A DNA stretch of 64,000 nt from Omphalotus guepiniiformis (GCA_028554645.1 JAQOOI010000079.1:1116001-1180000); one strand, 5' to 3'. Shown: positions 1-12,240, counted from the stretch's first letter. Notes: generated by a model not told the origin, from the sequence alone. Numbers and translations: made by a program.

Positions 1-898
1 CTTGTCCTTGAGGTCAACCGTACTCCTTGTAATTATCCCCGTTCTGAAAAAGGTCTCCGGCACCTCTGTACCGTGTACTCATTGCAATTTCGGGGTTTCT
101 TTCTGCGTAGTCCCATTCACAGGGTCCTTGGACATATAACGCGATGGTGCGCTGGACAACTTTGCTGCTATGGGCACAGTTCATGCCTCATCGTCGTGTA
201 TTTCCAATAATAAATGGGGGGCTTTTTACTCAGTCCCTCGGTCTTGGTATTGAAAACCGCACACACGGAGACGGACAGTTGCTTTGAGCTGCCTCAAGGT
301 ACGCTTACCCTGCAGCACCCCCCCGAAACACGAGAATTTTAACGCACCCTTTTCCAATACTCCCATACTCTATTCTATAATTACGGTTCAATTCTAAAAC
401 GGCAACGTGCATTCACAATGTTCCTCTGGGTCACAATACAGTCGGCTTCCGATCAAGTATTCGGAACGAAAACTTATGTCTGAACGGGCGGGCATGAGGA
501 GGCATGAGGCTTGAGGGAGAAGGGCCGAGACAGAGAGCTAGAAGCGACCTTCGGCTTTACCTACAACTCTGAATTTTAACGAAGATCGAGAGGGAGTCTG
601 GCGCTTTACTGTTGGGACTTCTGCACTATTACCTGTTACTGCTAAAGCAAAAGCCTTGCCTTGCAGAATGACCGGTTGCGAAGATCGTTGGTCTCCAAAG
701 CGAGTTTAGCGAGTTTAGGCGTTTAATGCTTCAAGCCATGTTGCAATAGCTAGAAAGACTGTGAGTGAAAGGTCTCCATCGAGTACTCAATATAACACGC
801 AGAGAAAACGACGCATTTCCATTCCTTTCCATTAGAATAACCAGGGGATGTATTATTTATCAACAAAGAAAATTGAATAATGCAAAAGGGAGCAGTGG
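1..898. other. intergenic, no gene recognised
   Basis: No open frame above about 60 codons and no recognisable exon was found here. The right end is the 3' flank of the coactosin gene. A transcript entering from outside the window cannot be excluded. Confidence 0.5.
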
Positions 899-1706
899 TC
901 AAACACCGTCGTAACTAGCACCTCCTGCCTACTCATCCGATTGTCATAGTAATGGAATATAACGGAGGTCAGCAAGAGGTCGACTGGGCTAAAACTCGAA
1001 TGGTCGCACCTTCCGCAGCCTCACAACAATTGGATCCTCGTTCAAGTCGTCTTTCTCTCGCGCCGCAACTTCAATAGAGTACACTCGTAGTACACCTTTA
1101 ACATCAGCGGCATGCACAGAGATCTATTTTGTGGCAATAACCGCTAGTGGATCCAAGATGGAAACAGCGGGGAGAGAAAGGCGTACCTTGGCTTTCCTCA
1201 TGACTTTGCAATTTGGGCCTATCCAAACCTTATAGAGGGAAGAGGAGGAAGAGGAAGACACGGAGAGGACACCAGCGGGCTTCAGGGACGACATCAAAGG
1301 GCGAAAATAGCGGAGAACCGTACCACCAAGATGAACTTCTCTCGCGTGGATTCCTTGTCATTGGAGTATGCAACCCGCACATAAGCATAAGATGCCTTGG
1401 AATCATCGAGTACTTCTTTCAGTTCCAAAAGGCCCCCTGTGCCTGTTCGAGTGAGCTGAAGCTTGTCCGAGCGGTCAGACTGTGAAGTTTCCGATGGAAA
1501 GATGTAAACTATGATCCAAACTTTAGATACACGAAACTACTTGCCTCATAATCTATCAGCAACCAGTTTGTTTCAGACTTGTCGGAGCGAACATCCTCGT
1601 AAGCTGTAGGGAGTGTTTCATGATAACATTCATGAGCCAAGTTCTAGCAGAACGTCGATTGGCGGATTCTACCTTCGTTAATCTTGGGATCGGAGAGGTC
1701 AGCCAT
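899..1706 (-). CDS. coactosin-like ADF-H domain actin-binding protein (spliced)
   Basis: This encodes a small ADF-homology protein of about 140 residues, a family that binds filamentous actin in the cytoplasm. The start MADLSDPKINE and the exon piece AYEDVRSDKSETNWLLIDYE give the typical coactosin N-terminus. A middle exon reads DDSKASYAYVRVAYSNDKES. A later exon carries VWIGPNCKVMRKAK, followed by ISVHAADVKGVLRVYSIEVA and a last exon ending KAGGASYDGV with TGA at 899-901. Introns have GT-AG ends, and exon 1 is only about 34 nt. The ATG lies 88 bp from the ATG of the divergent RRG9-like gene, so the two probably share a promoter. The family call is firm; individual exon borders are by eye. 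Confidence 0.88.
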
Positions 1707-1793
1707 TAAAATTTAAGACGACTAAGAGGAGAAAACCCGAAGAGAAACAGAAAGAATGTCGACGGTGCTGGCGGTTACGCTAAGAGCTGATGG

Positions 1794-2522
1794 ATGTCGA
1801 TGAACTTCAGCACCAGCGCTAGTATATTCTTATGTAATCAAAGCTCTTTTCACACTTCGACGACGATGTCGATACAGTCTGCTCTGCGTTCCATCTCACC
1901 GAGGTCGTCTGGCTGTCAGGCTACCCATTTTCATCGCTTCTATTCGACTGCAAGTGCGGATTTACTTCGCCAGTGGCGTCTTGAGGCAGCAGCAACATCA
2001 TCATTTCCCCCTTCACCGTCCACTCGTTCCATCCTCGACGATGACGATACCCCTGTTGACTTGTCAGAAGATAACGATGCTGTAAATGGGGTCAGGCGAA
2101 GTGGCGGTATTCCTTCCTATCGCCGGAAACCACCCAAGGATCCTACGCCACATGAATACAAAGTGCACCGGCAAGTCATGAAGAAAGACTTTCCCGAAGG
2201 GTGGAATCCGCCGCGTAAGTTGTCTCGAGAAGCCATGGACGGTCTTCGTCAACTGCACCACTTGGACAAAACAAAGTTCACTACCTCAGTGCTTGCGGAG
2301 AAATTCAGGATCAGTCCTGAAGCGGTGAGGAGGATTCTAAAGAGCAACTGGGAAATGCCGAAGGAGAAACGGGCAAAGCAAGCGGAGAAGGACAGGCAGC
2401 ATATGACATTGAACAGACTAAGGGACAAGCTTAAGGAAAGACAGGAGGTTGAAGAGATATTACAGGCGAAGACAGGGAGGATTAGAGGAGTCGATTCGAA
2501 GGACAGATTCACGTTCGAATAG
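1794..2522 (+). CDS. RRG9: RRG9/neugrin-like mitochondrial protein
   Basis: This is an intronless frame of 242 residues. The C-terminal half matches the RRG9/neugrin family: PPRKLSREAMDGLRQLH, then LAEKFRISPEAVRRILKSNW, then a basic coiled stretch rich in K, R and E. In yeast, Rrg9 is a mitochondrial protein needed for respiratory growth and mtDNA maintenance. The N-terminus is rich in Ser, Thr and Arg with few acidic residues, as expected for a mitochondrial presequence. A second in-frame ATG at 1866, just before IQSALRSIS, would also leave a good presequence, so the start is uncertain. The gene is divergent from the coactosin gene with an 88-bp gap. Confidence 0.85.
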   Translation: MSMNFSTSASIFLCNQSSFHTSTTMSIQSALRSISPRSSGCQATHFHRFYSTASADLLRQWRLEAAATSSFPPSPSTRSILDDDDTPVDLSEDNDAVNGVRRSGGIPSYRRKPPKDPTPHEYKVHRQVMKKDFPEGWNPPRKLSREAMDGLRQLHHLDKTKFTTSVLAEKFRISPEAVRRILKSNWEMPKEKRAKQAEKDRQHMTLNRLRDKLKERQEVEEILQAKTGRIRGVDSKDRFTFE

Positions 2523-3019
2523 ATTTACTTACCAATTCCGACAAAGCTGCGTTCTCTACTGTCTACCTACTTACGTTTGCTTCTCTCTTCCCGCATCCTT
2601 GACTCATTCCAAGGTTTACCCCGTACTAATTGCATGAGACTAGTCTTTTCTCGCCATCCTGAATTAACATAGACGTATATAACAACATAAGGTATCTACC
2701 ACTGGGTATAACGATAATAATAATACATATAGACCCGAGGAGATTTAATCTCCGCGATGATAGAATAGCAGAAATAGCAGAATAGAGAATAGCAGTGCTC
2801 GTGTCCAATTGCTGCCGTCTAATAATGGTCTAATCCCAAATAAATACGAAAAGGCAAATGCGTAACGGTACCGTGAGGCAGTCTGACTCCTTCCCTCCCT
2901 CCGATATGAACATGAGAAGTCGTAACAAGTGAATGGCGAATGAAGAGGTAAAAAAAGTGAACGTTGAAAGTCCAAACACAATAAAAATACAGACAGTATA
3001 TGCATGCACGTAGGATACC
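2523..3019. other. convergent intergenic region
   Basis: This is the shared 3' flank of the RRG9-like gene (plus) and the first P450 gene (minus). It is A/T-rich with short low-complexity tracts such as AATAATAATA near 2710. No gene is supported. Confidence 0.5.
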
Positions 3020-4998
3020 TCAAAGATCGAGATTGGATCGCTCATACCTCACGCTGAAGGAACCGTGAGGTGGTCGACACAGGAGAATGTCATTCCAATT
3101 CGGTGTCGGCTGGGGATCCGCGATCTTACCAGACCTGTCGACAATAGAATGACGGAATCCTAGAACGAATAAGGCAGTGACGAGCTTCAGCTCAACTCTT
3201 GCCAGGCGTTGCCCCAAACAGGTAGTTTTTCCTATGAAGTTAGAAACGAAGTCAGGAAGCGATCATACCACAACGTAAAAGATATATGGACTAACCTCCA
3301 CCCCACCCGACATAGCCAAACGGAGTCTTGGTCTCAGTGGGTCGACCAGGGTCGAACTTCCAGGGATCAGGATATAGTTCAGGATTGAGGTGAACATCAC
3401 TGAAGGGGTACACCACATATGCACCAGAAGGGATGACCTTTCGATCGATGTAGGTCTCGGGACCGAGATTTCTTCGCATAGCAGTGTGAGGCTGGGCAAC
3501 TCGGAGAGTCTCCCGGATGATAGAATCAAGAACCGGAGTCTCGGATTCCCATGTCTCCAGAGAAATGGAAGCCAGATGTGAAGAGAGAGAAGATGACGAA
3601 GGATCAGACACCGGATTGGAAGCCAGAAGCGCCTCTACTTCAGCCTTGACTTTATCGCGCCACTCAGTGTGACCACCCAAGAAAGTAAGCATCCAGCATG
3701 CTAGACAAGAAGAGCACGTCAGTTCAATGCATCGAGTTTGAACGGGTTCCTAGCCACCTGTTGTACCGGTAGCCCGCGCCCCTGCGATCAGAAGGCCCAT
3801 AATAAACTATGAAATCGTTTTGAGTAATTGGAGTTGTCGGAAATGAGAAAGAGAAGCACACTCACTCCAACCACAACAAGTCTCTCATCACCAGAATCGA
3901 GGAGCATCTGAAGAGTATCTTTCCTCGAGATCCCGCTCTTTTCACGGGCATCGATAGCTCCCACAACGATATCATAAATTTCCTTAGTAGCCCATAACTT
4001 CTTCAGCATAGCCGGAGTCGGAAACCACGGAATAAGAACAGTCGCTGGTGTGGTGCCGGTATCAAGAGTATCGTAGAGCTTCTTCAGACGCGCAACCTGC
4101 GCAGCATCATCGGAAATCTCTGAGCATGAAAGCGTCCTGACAGTGAGCTGGAAAATAAGCTGAAATGAAAGTGGATATAATGAGCCATTCGGAACAACAA
4201 AAACCGCACGCGGAAAAACAAAACATAAGATAGAGTGAACACAAAGCTCATAGATGTTGTCAAAAGGGTCAAACGATCCCGAAGTTCCCCAGCTCTCCAT
4301 CATTTTCCGAGAATCCTCCAAAATTACGGGTATGACTATAGACTTGTATGAGTACGCAATAGGGAAGGGATCACCGATCTGCTACTCACGCGAGCCCAGT
4401 TCCTCGTTCTTTTGGATAGAAAGCAGGCGCTTGTGGATCAATGCAATCCTTTTGGTTTGAAGGTCAGACGTTACCCCTCTAACCATGGGAATCTGCGGTG
4501 AAAGGACGGTCGTCGTCAGTTGCTGATACAGATACAGGTCATAGCTATGGCAAAGTGACTCACAGCTCCAGAAAGAATCTTGAAACCCTCAGTCAAGTCG
4601 AGATTTTTAGCCGTGAAGAACGTCTGTCGCGCAGCCTCTCCGGATACCACAATAACAGTGTTCTGTCATTGGAATGTAGTCAGCGCTTTGAAACAAAGGG
4701 AGAAAGTCTATGAGCCACTCACTCGCAGCAAGTTAAATTGAAAGATTGGGTGTCCGCTTGCTTGGAAGCCCCAGTTTAAAAAATCATAACGTTGACGAAA
4801 GAAAGGCATGATGGTGAAGAGAGAATGAGAAGGTAATTTAGCAGGCGCATCGACTTCATCCTTTTGCAAGGAAGAAGCAATATATACTATCAATAGAAAT
4901 ATTATGATGGCGGTCGTGAATACGGTCGGGAAACCAGCAGAGGCGAGAGCGGTGGCTGCAGCCTGAAGACCAACAGAGTAAGGCATGATGAGCAGCAC
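3020..4998 (-). CDS. cytochrome P450 (spliced)
   Basis: This is a microsomal haem-thiolate monooxygenase. The N-terminal exon (ending near 4708) has a hydrophobic anchor, TTAIIIFLLIVYIASSL. The I-helix is IAGARATGTT, near 3750-3810. The K-helix ExxR is ETLRVAQPH, near 3510, followed by a meander with FDPGRPTETKTPFGY. The haem loop is split by an intron: WGGG before it and KTTCLGQRLA after it join to give WGGGKTTCLG with the cysteine ligand. The last exon ends in VRYERSNLDL and TGA at 3020-3022. At least six short introns are needed. The substrate cannot be told from sequence. The I-helix lacks an acidic residue before Thr, which is also seen in other P450 families such as CYP51. Confidence 0.88.
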
Positions 4999-5291
4999 CT
5001 TGATGCTCCTGAAGACCGGAGAGCGTGTAGGTTGGGAGGAGGGGAAAATCGAAAAATTGCGACAGTTACCCAGCGGAAAGCATGTCTTATATACCGCCTA
5101 CGGATGCATGGGCAACCAGATTCGGAAATCCAGATAGGACAATCAGAAGTCATCGCAGCAGGAATGCGACATCAGCAAGAGCGACAAATACGGGTATCAG
5201 AGTATACTTTGAGATCACGATCTGTGTAAACAAAGCTGAGATCTAGTAGCATGGAATTTTCACTTTTACTTACCTTTACAGCAGGTAGACG

Positions 5292-5627
5292 TCAACCGCT
5301 GGTCTCTACATAGTCGGGGCCGAAATGAATGGTAAATTTACCGTCTCCTCGGCAATGGTAACACGTGGCGATCGTTCGCGGCGACTCTGGCTCCCTCCGG
5401 AGTTTCATTCCTGATCGACACCCTGGATTCCTTACATTTTTGCGAGGGACTACACCTTCAAGACATGCTTCATGCTTTGCCAATGCAAGAATATGCCTCG
5501 GATGTGTGCATCTTTGGGGTCCCGCTGGCAAATAGCATATCACCCTCCCTGGAATGTTCGCTTTCAATTTATTGCATACTGAACAAACCCGGTCATGGTG
5601 AGGCGCAACGTATCCAGTCAAGGACAT
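5292..5627 (-). CDS. hypothetical protein, possibly the last exon of a longer gene
   Basis: This is an open frame of 111 codons not recognised as any family. It has two CxxC pairs, CSVCNK near residue 15 and CYHCRGDG near residue 89, plus scattered His and Cys that might bind metal. A plausible 3' splice site (TTATTTTTAG) lies just upstream, so the ATG may be internal and an upstream exon may exist; none joined in frame by eye. Composition is not obviously random, but the call is weak. Confidence 0.3.
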   Translation of the reverse strand: MSLTGYVAPHHDRVCSVCNKLKANIPGRVICYLPAGPQRCTHPRHILALAKHEACLEGVVPRKNVRNPGCRSGMKLRREPESPRTIATCYHCRGDGKFTIHFGPDYVETSG

Positions 5628-6144
5628 AAATGGATCCTTGAATTCTTCCTAAAAATAAGTCAACAATGTGTCAGGGGATTCTGTCCCAGTCCGTAAGCCA
5701 CATGTGTGATTCACGGTTGTCCTTTGGCAGAGGACTTGGTGATAACGGAAGGGGCATTAGCTCACAGCTTGTCATCGAGGCCAGACGCCTGGAAGTCAGG
5801 AAAATGTGAAGCGGCACCGAAGAATTCACGCTTACAATGCTTCAATGACTGATTTCATGCAAAGGTACAGAAACATGCCTTGGATGGTATGAACGACCCA
5901 AGAAAATTCTGTGACTTCTAGCCGCTGCCCCTTTAGTGACCAGTCGGTGGCTCAGTAGCTCGTAAGAGAATCTCGAAGGAGATATCGAAGTGCAGACAGG
6001 CGTCGTGCCGCGGGCAGCGTCATAACGATCTGAAATGTGTGCTGATTGACAATTGCTATATGCAGACCTGTCCGTGACATGTTTATAATCAGCCGTCTAC
6101 AGCGACAACGCAAGAGCGGACTCGGAACTAAACATAGGCAGTGC
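5628..6144. other. intergenic, no gene recognised
   Basis: This lies between the hypothetical frame and the 3' end of the PAQR gene. The minus-strand frame that starts at 6452 and runs through here is a shadow of PAQR exons. Nothing else is supported. Confidence 0.4.
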
Positions 6145-7399
6145 CTACATTGTGCAGTGCGATCGCGTATACGCGTGATCAAGAGCGATTGAAATGGAGG
6201 TATAATGAGCAAGCGCCGCAAAGACGACACAAAAGTGAAAAATCTGGTGTGAGGCACAAAAATAATCAAAAGTGCCAGGTGCAAGTCGTTCTGGAATGCG
6301 GTTTGCACTGAAATGATGAAATATGTCAGGAAATGATCCAAACTGCGAAAATCCCTGAGGCACGTACTAAAGTAAAGCTCCCCCGATGTAAAGACAGCCG
6401 GAGATGAAAAGCCATTGGCCACCCATGTCAGTGAACAACTTGGACACGCCATGGGTAAATATCCAATGAGTTACGGGCACAATTGCGCTTAATCCAAGCG
6501 CGATGAACACTGTGGTGCGAGCGCCACGATGAGAGGGCTTTGCGTACTCCGGATTGAGTACAATGTAGGCGGCACCTGTCTCGCCGGACCAATTCAGAAA
6601 ACTGCATCGTGGCAGAAACAAACAACTAACCGAATCCCACCAGCGTAATGCAACATATGTACAGTATTTGAAACTGCGGTTCACAAAAAAAACCGTAATA
6701 CAGGCAGGGATAGAATGACCCCACGGTGAGCACGACGATTCCTGAATAATCAAATCCGTGACATCGCGATAAAACCTAGATGTGATCATCAGCAGTGCAA
6801 TTCTCCACTTGCATGTAAACTGGTATGCACCTCTTCCGAATGGCATATGGATACATGGAAAAGAGCGCTTGACATGAGACAGAATACCGCGGACGACAGG
6901 AATACTGCAAACATGACCGTATCCACCCAATCAGTTGGATACGATGATAGCTGGCTTGACTGAAGGGTTGCAAGAAGGTAGAGAAAGAGAGCTCCCGCCC
7001 AGAAATGGCTGTGGATGTTCACTGAGACCGGGTAGTACGGTTAGCATACCGCAACCGAGCCCAGTCAATAACTCGTGCCTGTTTCGTTGTGCAGATCTAC
7101 AAGCACCAATGGGTAAGAAAGAAAATGCAGACATAGCGTGCACAGACATACATGCATAGATTGAGTGAATGCATCCTTTCCAGTTACGCTGCTCCCTACA
7201 CGTAACTATCAGAATTTTTTAGCTGAAAACACGTCGGCAGATTTCACAACCTCCGGTACCCATAAATGATATATTCGTTATCCTTCTGCCATTCAGGTAA
7301 TTCCGACCAAGTTATAGTTGTACTTGCTTGATGAACCTGATGTTCCTTTGGCTGATTTGGAAACTTTCGACCGTTTCTGACCCGAATTTGTGACGACAT
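6145..7399 (-). CDS. PAQR / adiponectin receptor-haemolysin III family membrane protein (spliced)
   Basis: This is a seven-TM receptor-like protein of the PAQR family (yeast Izh relatives, linked to sterol and zinc homeostasis). The reconstructed order is SELPEWQKDNEYIIYGYRR, EQRNWKGCIHSIYA, YLHNET, VNIHSHFWAGALFLYLLATL, the SALFH motif region (SSALFHVSICHS), YIVLNPEYAKPSHRGARTT, IPERLAPGTFDYFCASHQIF, and a C-terminus ending RSHCTM. The zinc-site histidines are in SALFHVSICHS and in the ASHQIFHFC region. The YLHNET piece sits on an 18-nt micro-exon (7079-7096) followed by an intron with a GC donor. The start is set at an ATG at 7397-7399; an in-frame ATG at 7441 is the alternative. Topology and family are secure; ligand and role are not. 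Confidence 0.87.
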
Positions 7400-7441
7400 G
7401 AGGACGAAGACAAGAGTAACTCTGAACTGATTCTTCCCCAA

Positions 7442-10322
7442 CAGTGTGGGCGTGACATGTCACCTCAATAAGTAAGAGCGTGACATGGGGTAAGTGTGGG
7501 AAAAAAACCATTATCCCCCACGCCGATGCCAGGCCTCGTAAATTTCAATGAAGAATACCGTCAAACCCCAGACTTGTCACACGGAAATTTCGCTATTCAT
7601 ACTATGCCCTCTGCCCTCAATGGATAGGGATCTCTGCTCTAGGCTCGCCACTTACCCTGTATATTGTAATTTGGTGGGCTGGAATACTGCCAGGGACATG
7701 ACATGCAGTGCTTTGCGCAGTTTGCATTCGGTACCTTTGGACGGAGTTAAGTACTGTGGCTAAAAATCAGACTTGCAATTAGGTTCGTTCATGAAATTTG
7801 GAATTCGATTTCCGAGGTTCAGTGGACAATTTTTCCGAAGATTCTTCTTGACCAAATCATTAGTATGATTAATCGCTGAGCGACAACGGTTTGGGTGTCT
7901 CATGCATGCCTGGTATGCGCCAGTGGTGATGCGCTTGCACGATAGAGATGAAAGCGCACTTTCTCCCTCCATGAGGACATGCGCCGTACGGTGATTTCGG
8001 AGGCTATTACCACACGGTCAACGTGAAGGAGGTCGGGCGTCAATACATCATGCCTCTGAGCGGTGGCGCCGTCATGACTCTGTTGTGATTGAAACGGTTA
8101 GCTAGCCTCTGCTCTGGACAACGGCGCAGAATGATTCATGAAGATCGTCCAAATGAAGTACAAGTTGCTACCTACGTATATCCTCATACACGAGGAACTG
8201 GCTCATGAAAACTAGATAAGATCCTAGTAATTGAATACACATACTTGATGGTGCTGGCACTGCACCAGTTGCTGTATGAAAAACCGCGGTATGCAAGAGA
8301 TCTAGGGCACTTCTTAGCCGGCGAAGGCAACCTTAGAGAAGGAAATGATTGGCGCAGGTCTGCGTACTGTAGCATTGGAGGTAACAGACATACTGTACAT
8401 GTAGTACATGTAGTAAGGGCCCCTCGAACACTTGCGGAAGACCTTCAATCCTCCGCTGGCTTTTGTTTCACTTTCAACACGCCAATACCACATTCCGTGG
8501 CGCTCAGTTACAAATATACCTTAGCAGCGATGAGCCATGATTTCCGAATGTTGCGGAGATGTCATATACCAGAGAAAGATATTGTTCGTACTGAGTTCCT
8601 GGCGCGGCCGAATAAGCTCTCGGGAAAAGGCAAGATGAAGAAAGGCGTTCCGGATATAAAGGGTCGGTGTTAATATGAACAGTAAATGACAAGAATAGGT
8701 GTTATGATGCAAAGCATATCAAGAAACTTCCCAGAAGATGGGTACATAGTTCACTTGGTTCAACCATGTCTATGGTAACAAAAATTGAAGCCGTTTGAAG
8801 TCTGGATTATGCTAGCTTTTGATTCCTCTTCGAGTGATCCGAAAACATCGACTCTTGCCACTTGTTCAGAGGTGTCCCAAGTCGTAGTGAAAGGAAATCA
8901 AGCAGCCAAGGTCCGAGACTATGGCGGTAGCCAAACCTGAGAACAACTTCAGCTTCCAAAGAAACTTTATCAGTCGAGATGCTCTGATAAGCTGAACATT
9001 GTCCGAAGAGTGGGAGCACGAAACACGTGTATGGTTCTGACCCCAGGTCAAATTATCATTAACGTTCAGATTTCAAAAAGAAAGCGACCGAGGAACGATA
9101 CTCTTGCAAAGCAGATCTGCGATAGAGCCCGACTAACTTCGATCAGGCCCATGTTCATCTCGAGAAAGCGATCTTGATTCTTCTATGTGCAGACGTCCGG
9201 CACGAGTTCTCGCGGAATGCCGCCCATCCGTAAACAAGCAACCGCTGAAGGTGTCAGTCAGAGAGAATTCTCATGCATCCATCTTCTGGAAAGCATACTT
9301 CTGACCTTGGAAATATCTCGCCGCCTGCGCCACATGTCACACGTTCCAGCCGCATCTCCTTGAACTGCCTGCAACAAAATCCTCATTCGGTCTGACAGAT
9401 TATTCCCATAACAAATCACAATTGCAATGGTCCAGAACACTTGTGCGCCTCAAGCAGGCTGCAGACCTCTTACACGGTGTATCCAATACTTGCTGACGTT
9501 CCAGATTCTACGGGTGCAATATTCATTGCACATGCTGTAGCATAGTACAGCCTGGCCCTTCGAAGTTCAAGCTGTGTCTCGAGGACCCAATTCCGTCATC
9601 CGACGTATCATAGAGTACACATCATGATACCTTGAAAAACCGGGGTGTCACAAGCGAAGAATGAAACATGATACGTCAATAGCAAAAAATGGGTACACTG
9701 CTAGAACGCACGGAGTTTGCTCGCCAGTGAAGCACATAAGGAGGACGAACATTGACAGTCGCAACGGACGCAAGTACAGCATATTAGGCAGAGATTTACC
9801 TCCTTGCGATTTCCATGGAGCTAGCAGCATATTCATAAGCGCTGTATATCGAGCTGCCAAACGAACGCACATTAGGTATCCTTTGGCTGAAGTGACTAAT
9901 TTTCAATACTATGTCATTTGAAGACAGAATGAACAAACAATGACTATTAGCGGTAAATATCCAGAGGGCACGCACGCAGAAGATCGGAACGCAACACGTC
10001 CCCTCGTAGATAGAGGAATGATATATTTGCAAACGAAACTTGAAAGGTCATTTGGTTTGAGGCCTGAAAATCGAGGAATGACGTAGGATGAGCAGAGCTT
10101 AAGGAGAGCCCGACGTCGGACATCTGGATACTTAAGCATAAACATGTAATGTAGCGATAGCATTATGCTTAAGCACAACAAAAAACAGCATGTCAAGGGA
10201 ACCTTGATTGAGTTCCGAGTGCTATACATCATAATACAAGACTTCTGTTCAGAGATGTGGTTAAATCTGATACACGTAGCACATACATAACTTCTGGTGA
10301 CCGGCCGGAGCAATGATAACCA
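7442..10322. other. 2.9-kb region without a recognisable gene
   Basis: Several open frames of 60-142 codons occur on both strands, for example 8245-8673 plus and 9909-10313 minus. None shows a family motif, a signal peptide or exons that join. A short imperfect repeat of TACATGTAGTACATGTAGTA occurs near 8395-8414. The region may be long intergenic DNA, a lineage-specific gene or eroded transposon sequence; I could not tell. Confidence 0.35.
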
Positions 10323-11862
10323 TTACGATATGAACACCTTCTTCAATTCCGAAAATTTACAGCTCATGTTAGTCCGCGGGCATGTCACGACTCCATTATT
10401 CTTCAAGGCCATCTCCTCCAGAGCCTAATCAACAGGTCAGTCTTGTTCCGAGGGGAATGGCAAGTTTACAGACCTCTCTGGAGTACACATATCCGTTAGG
10501 AAACGCTAAAGGCATGTTGTCTGCATCTATTATCTTTCCACTAATGCGACAAACTATGGTTGAATTCGCATGGTGGCTGAGGGGAACTTCCTCAGCGAGC
10601 TTTCCAAGACCAAGGCCTTGTGACCCCGAGTCAGACTCGCCGTCGCAAACCGGGCAATCGACATTCTTAGTAGAATGATCATAACATGCGGGTAATTTGA
10701 GGGCAGCGAGACCAGCGTAAAGGGCCAGGTTAAGCAAGGGCTCCGAGGGCAAGGTGTTCAAGTAGTATATAGATCGCCGGAAGGATTTGATTAAACCGTT
10801 CCACCGTAAAGGATCGTAAAGTCGCTTTGGGGTTCAACTCTTGTCACTAAGAAATAAGATAGGAAACATGACTGGCAACTTACCATGTAGGGTCGACAGG
10901 TAGTGTTCGCAGAGTAAGCAAGCAAACCGGATGCTTGCCGAATTTGGGCCAAATGGGTGTCTTGCCATGATATCAGATGCTTTTGTGAATATGCAATAGC
11001 TTCCTGCTTCTTCTCGGCTCTGCATAGCTCGATATATTCCTGAAGACGTAGCTCAAATTCGAGGGTGTTCTAAAGAGACAAGTCCAAGTCCAAATAGCCT
11101 CCCGACAAGAAGCATGAGAGCACACCTTGACTTTGCGGAGTGATGTTTTGTTCTCACTGCACCACACCAATGCTTCCGTGCAGCTATGACGGGAAAGCGC
11201 GGTCTCGATTCGTTGAATATCGCTGAATAAATCTAAATCTACGAGGATCTGAGTAAAAAGTCATTAGCGCAAAACAGGCGGAAGTGAGAGAGACGCACCT
11301 CGATGTCCTTTTCTCTCGCGATATGTCGTGCAGTGTTCTCCTTTCCGTGCCTCAAGCACCAGTCCACCAGCCATCTATCAAGCCTTGTATCCGCCCATCT
11401 CTCGTACTCAGCACTGGTGGTACTAGATATGTTCTCCATTGTAGCTAGATGCTGCAGGCGTTCCCGAATCACGTCTTGCGTCGGTTTCCCCGCCGATTCA
11501 TGCAAGTCCGAGAGCTAGCTAGAATAAGCTCTTCGCTTTAGGAGAGAAACCTGGTGAGGGCTCGCACCTTTCGCTTGAGGGTTTCTACTCTGCCTATCAT
11601 TCCATCTATACTCTCAACGATGTCTGAAGCCCTGACGTCCCCCGCTTTCAGACGTCCTGAGAGGTCATTGGAGGCAAATTGTAGTGCACCGAATTCACGT
11701 TCAATATGTTTCTGGGAAGTGCGAAATACTTTACGGTAGTTCTCGTACGGGACCTGGAGTACAAGATGTGAAAGGAATTCTCAACAAGTCCTCTTGAGCA
11801 CGTACTCGGGCAAAAGGCTGCTCGAAGAGCAATACTCCTTCGACATTAATCTTACTAGACAT
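10323..11862 (-). CDS. FYV10: GID/CTLH E3 ubiquitin ligase subunit (FYV10/GID9/MAEA), spliced
   Basis: This is a RING-like subunit of the GID/CTLH ubiquitin ligase, which in yeast degrades gluconeogenic enzymes. The N-terminus MSSKINVEGVLLFEQPF joins VPYENYRKVFRTSQKHIERE, the coiled MAEA start. A LisH/CTLH part follows (WADTRLDRWLVDWCLRHGK, then TARHIAREKDIE) and a CRA part. The C-terminal degenerate RING has CPVC near residue 350, VCRISGK, then FPNGYVYSRE. An intron at that point joins to ALEEMALKNNGVVTCPRT and the end FSELKKVFIS with TAA at 10323-10325. The frame that reads past this intron would end after only a few more codons. About five introns were inferred. Other GID subunits are not in the window. 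Confidence 0.92.
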
Positions 11863-12240
11863 AATAGATTCACGTCAACCTTGCTATTTGGAGTAGGAGG
11901 AGCAAGACGGTCCTGAAGCGGTCGGTGGTGGGTGGTTGACACGGAATTGCTCGCGTGACCTCATTAGCGCCATTACCGCTAAGTTTGCCGGCCTAGTGAC
12001 CGGTGACCGGCAGGCTCTTGTTTCAAGCAAAGTTTTGGACTATGGAGGTAGCTACTGGGCAAAGGCTCAAGATATGCCTATTGATGATTTTACATTTGAT
12101 TTTTGTATCAGGACCATCGGTAACACAGGTTTTGTATGTACACTTTGTATGTACAGAAGATCGAAAAGGTAATGGAGAGGGGTGTATTGACTCATTGACT
12201 TTCAGCATCTCATGCAAACTACGCTTAGTAGAAGTCGATA
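11863..12240. other. short intergenic region
   Basis: This lies between the 5' end of FYV10 and the 3' end of the next P450, both on the minus strand, and must hold the FYV10 promoter. Plus-strand frames here and just to the right (11936-12305) are shadows of the P450 3' exon. Confidence 0.4.

Noticed and set aside
1213..1485. 90-codon plus-strand frame rich in Arg and Lys
   Set aside because: It lies opposite coactosin exons that carry a clear family match, so it is a shadow.
5952..6625. Long minus-strand frames overlapping PAQR exons
   Set aside because: They are out of frame with the PAQR protein and run through its introns; only the PAQR frame carries family motifs.
8245..8673. 142-codon plus-strand frame
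   Set aside because: It shows no domain or motif, its start is unsupported, and overlapping minus frames are equally open. Chance is likely.
9909..10313. 134-codon minus-strand frame with a hydrophobic patch
   Set aside because: It sits in the 3' flank of FYV10 and shows no recognisable family; no exon partners.
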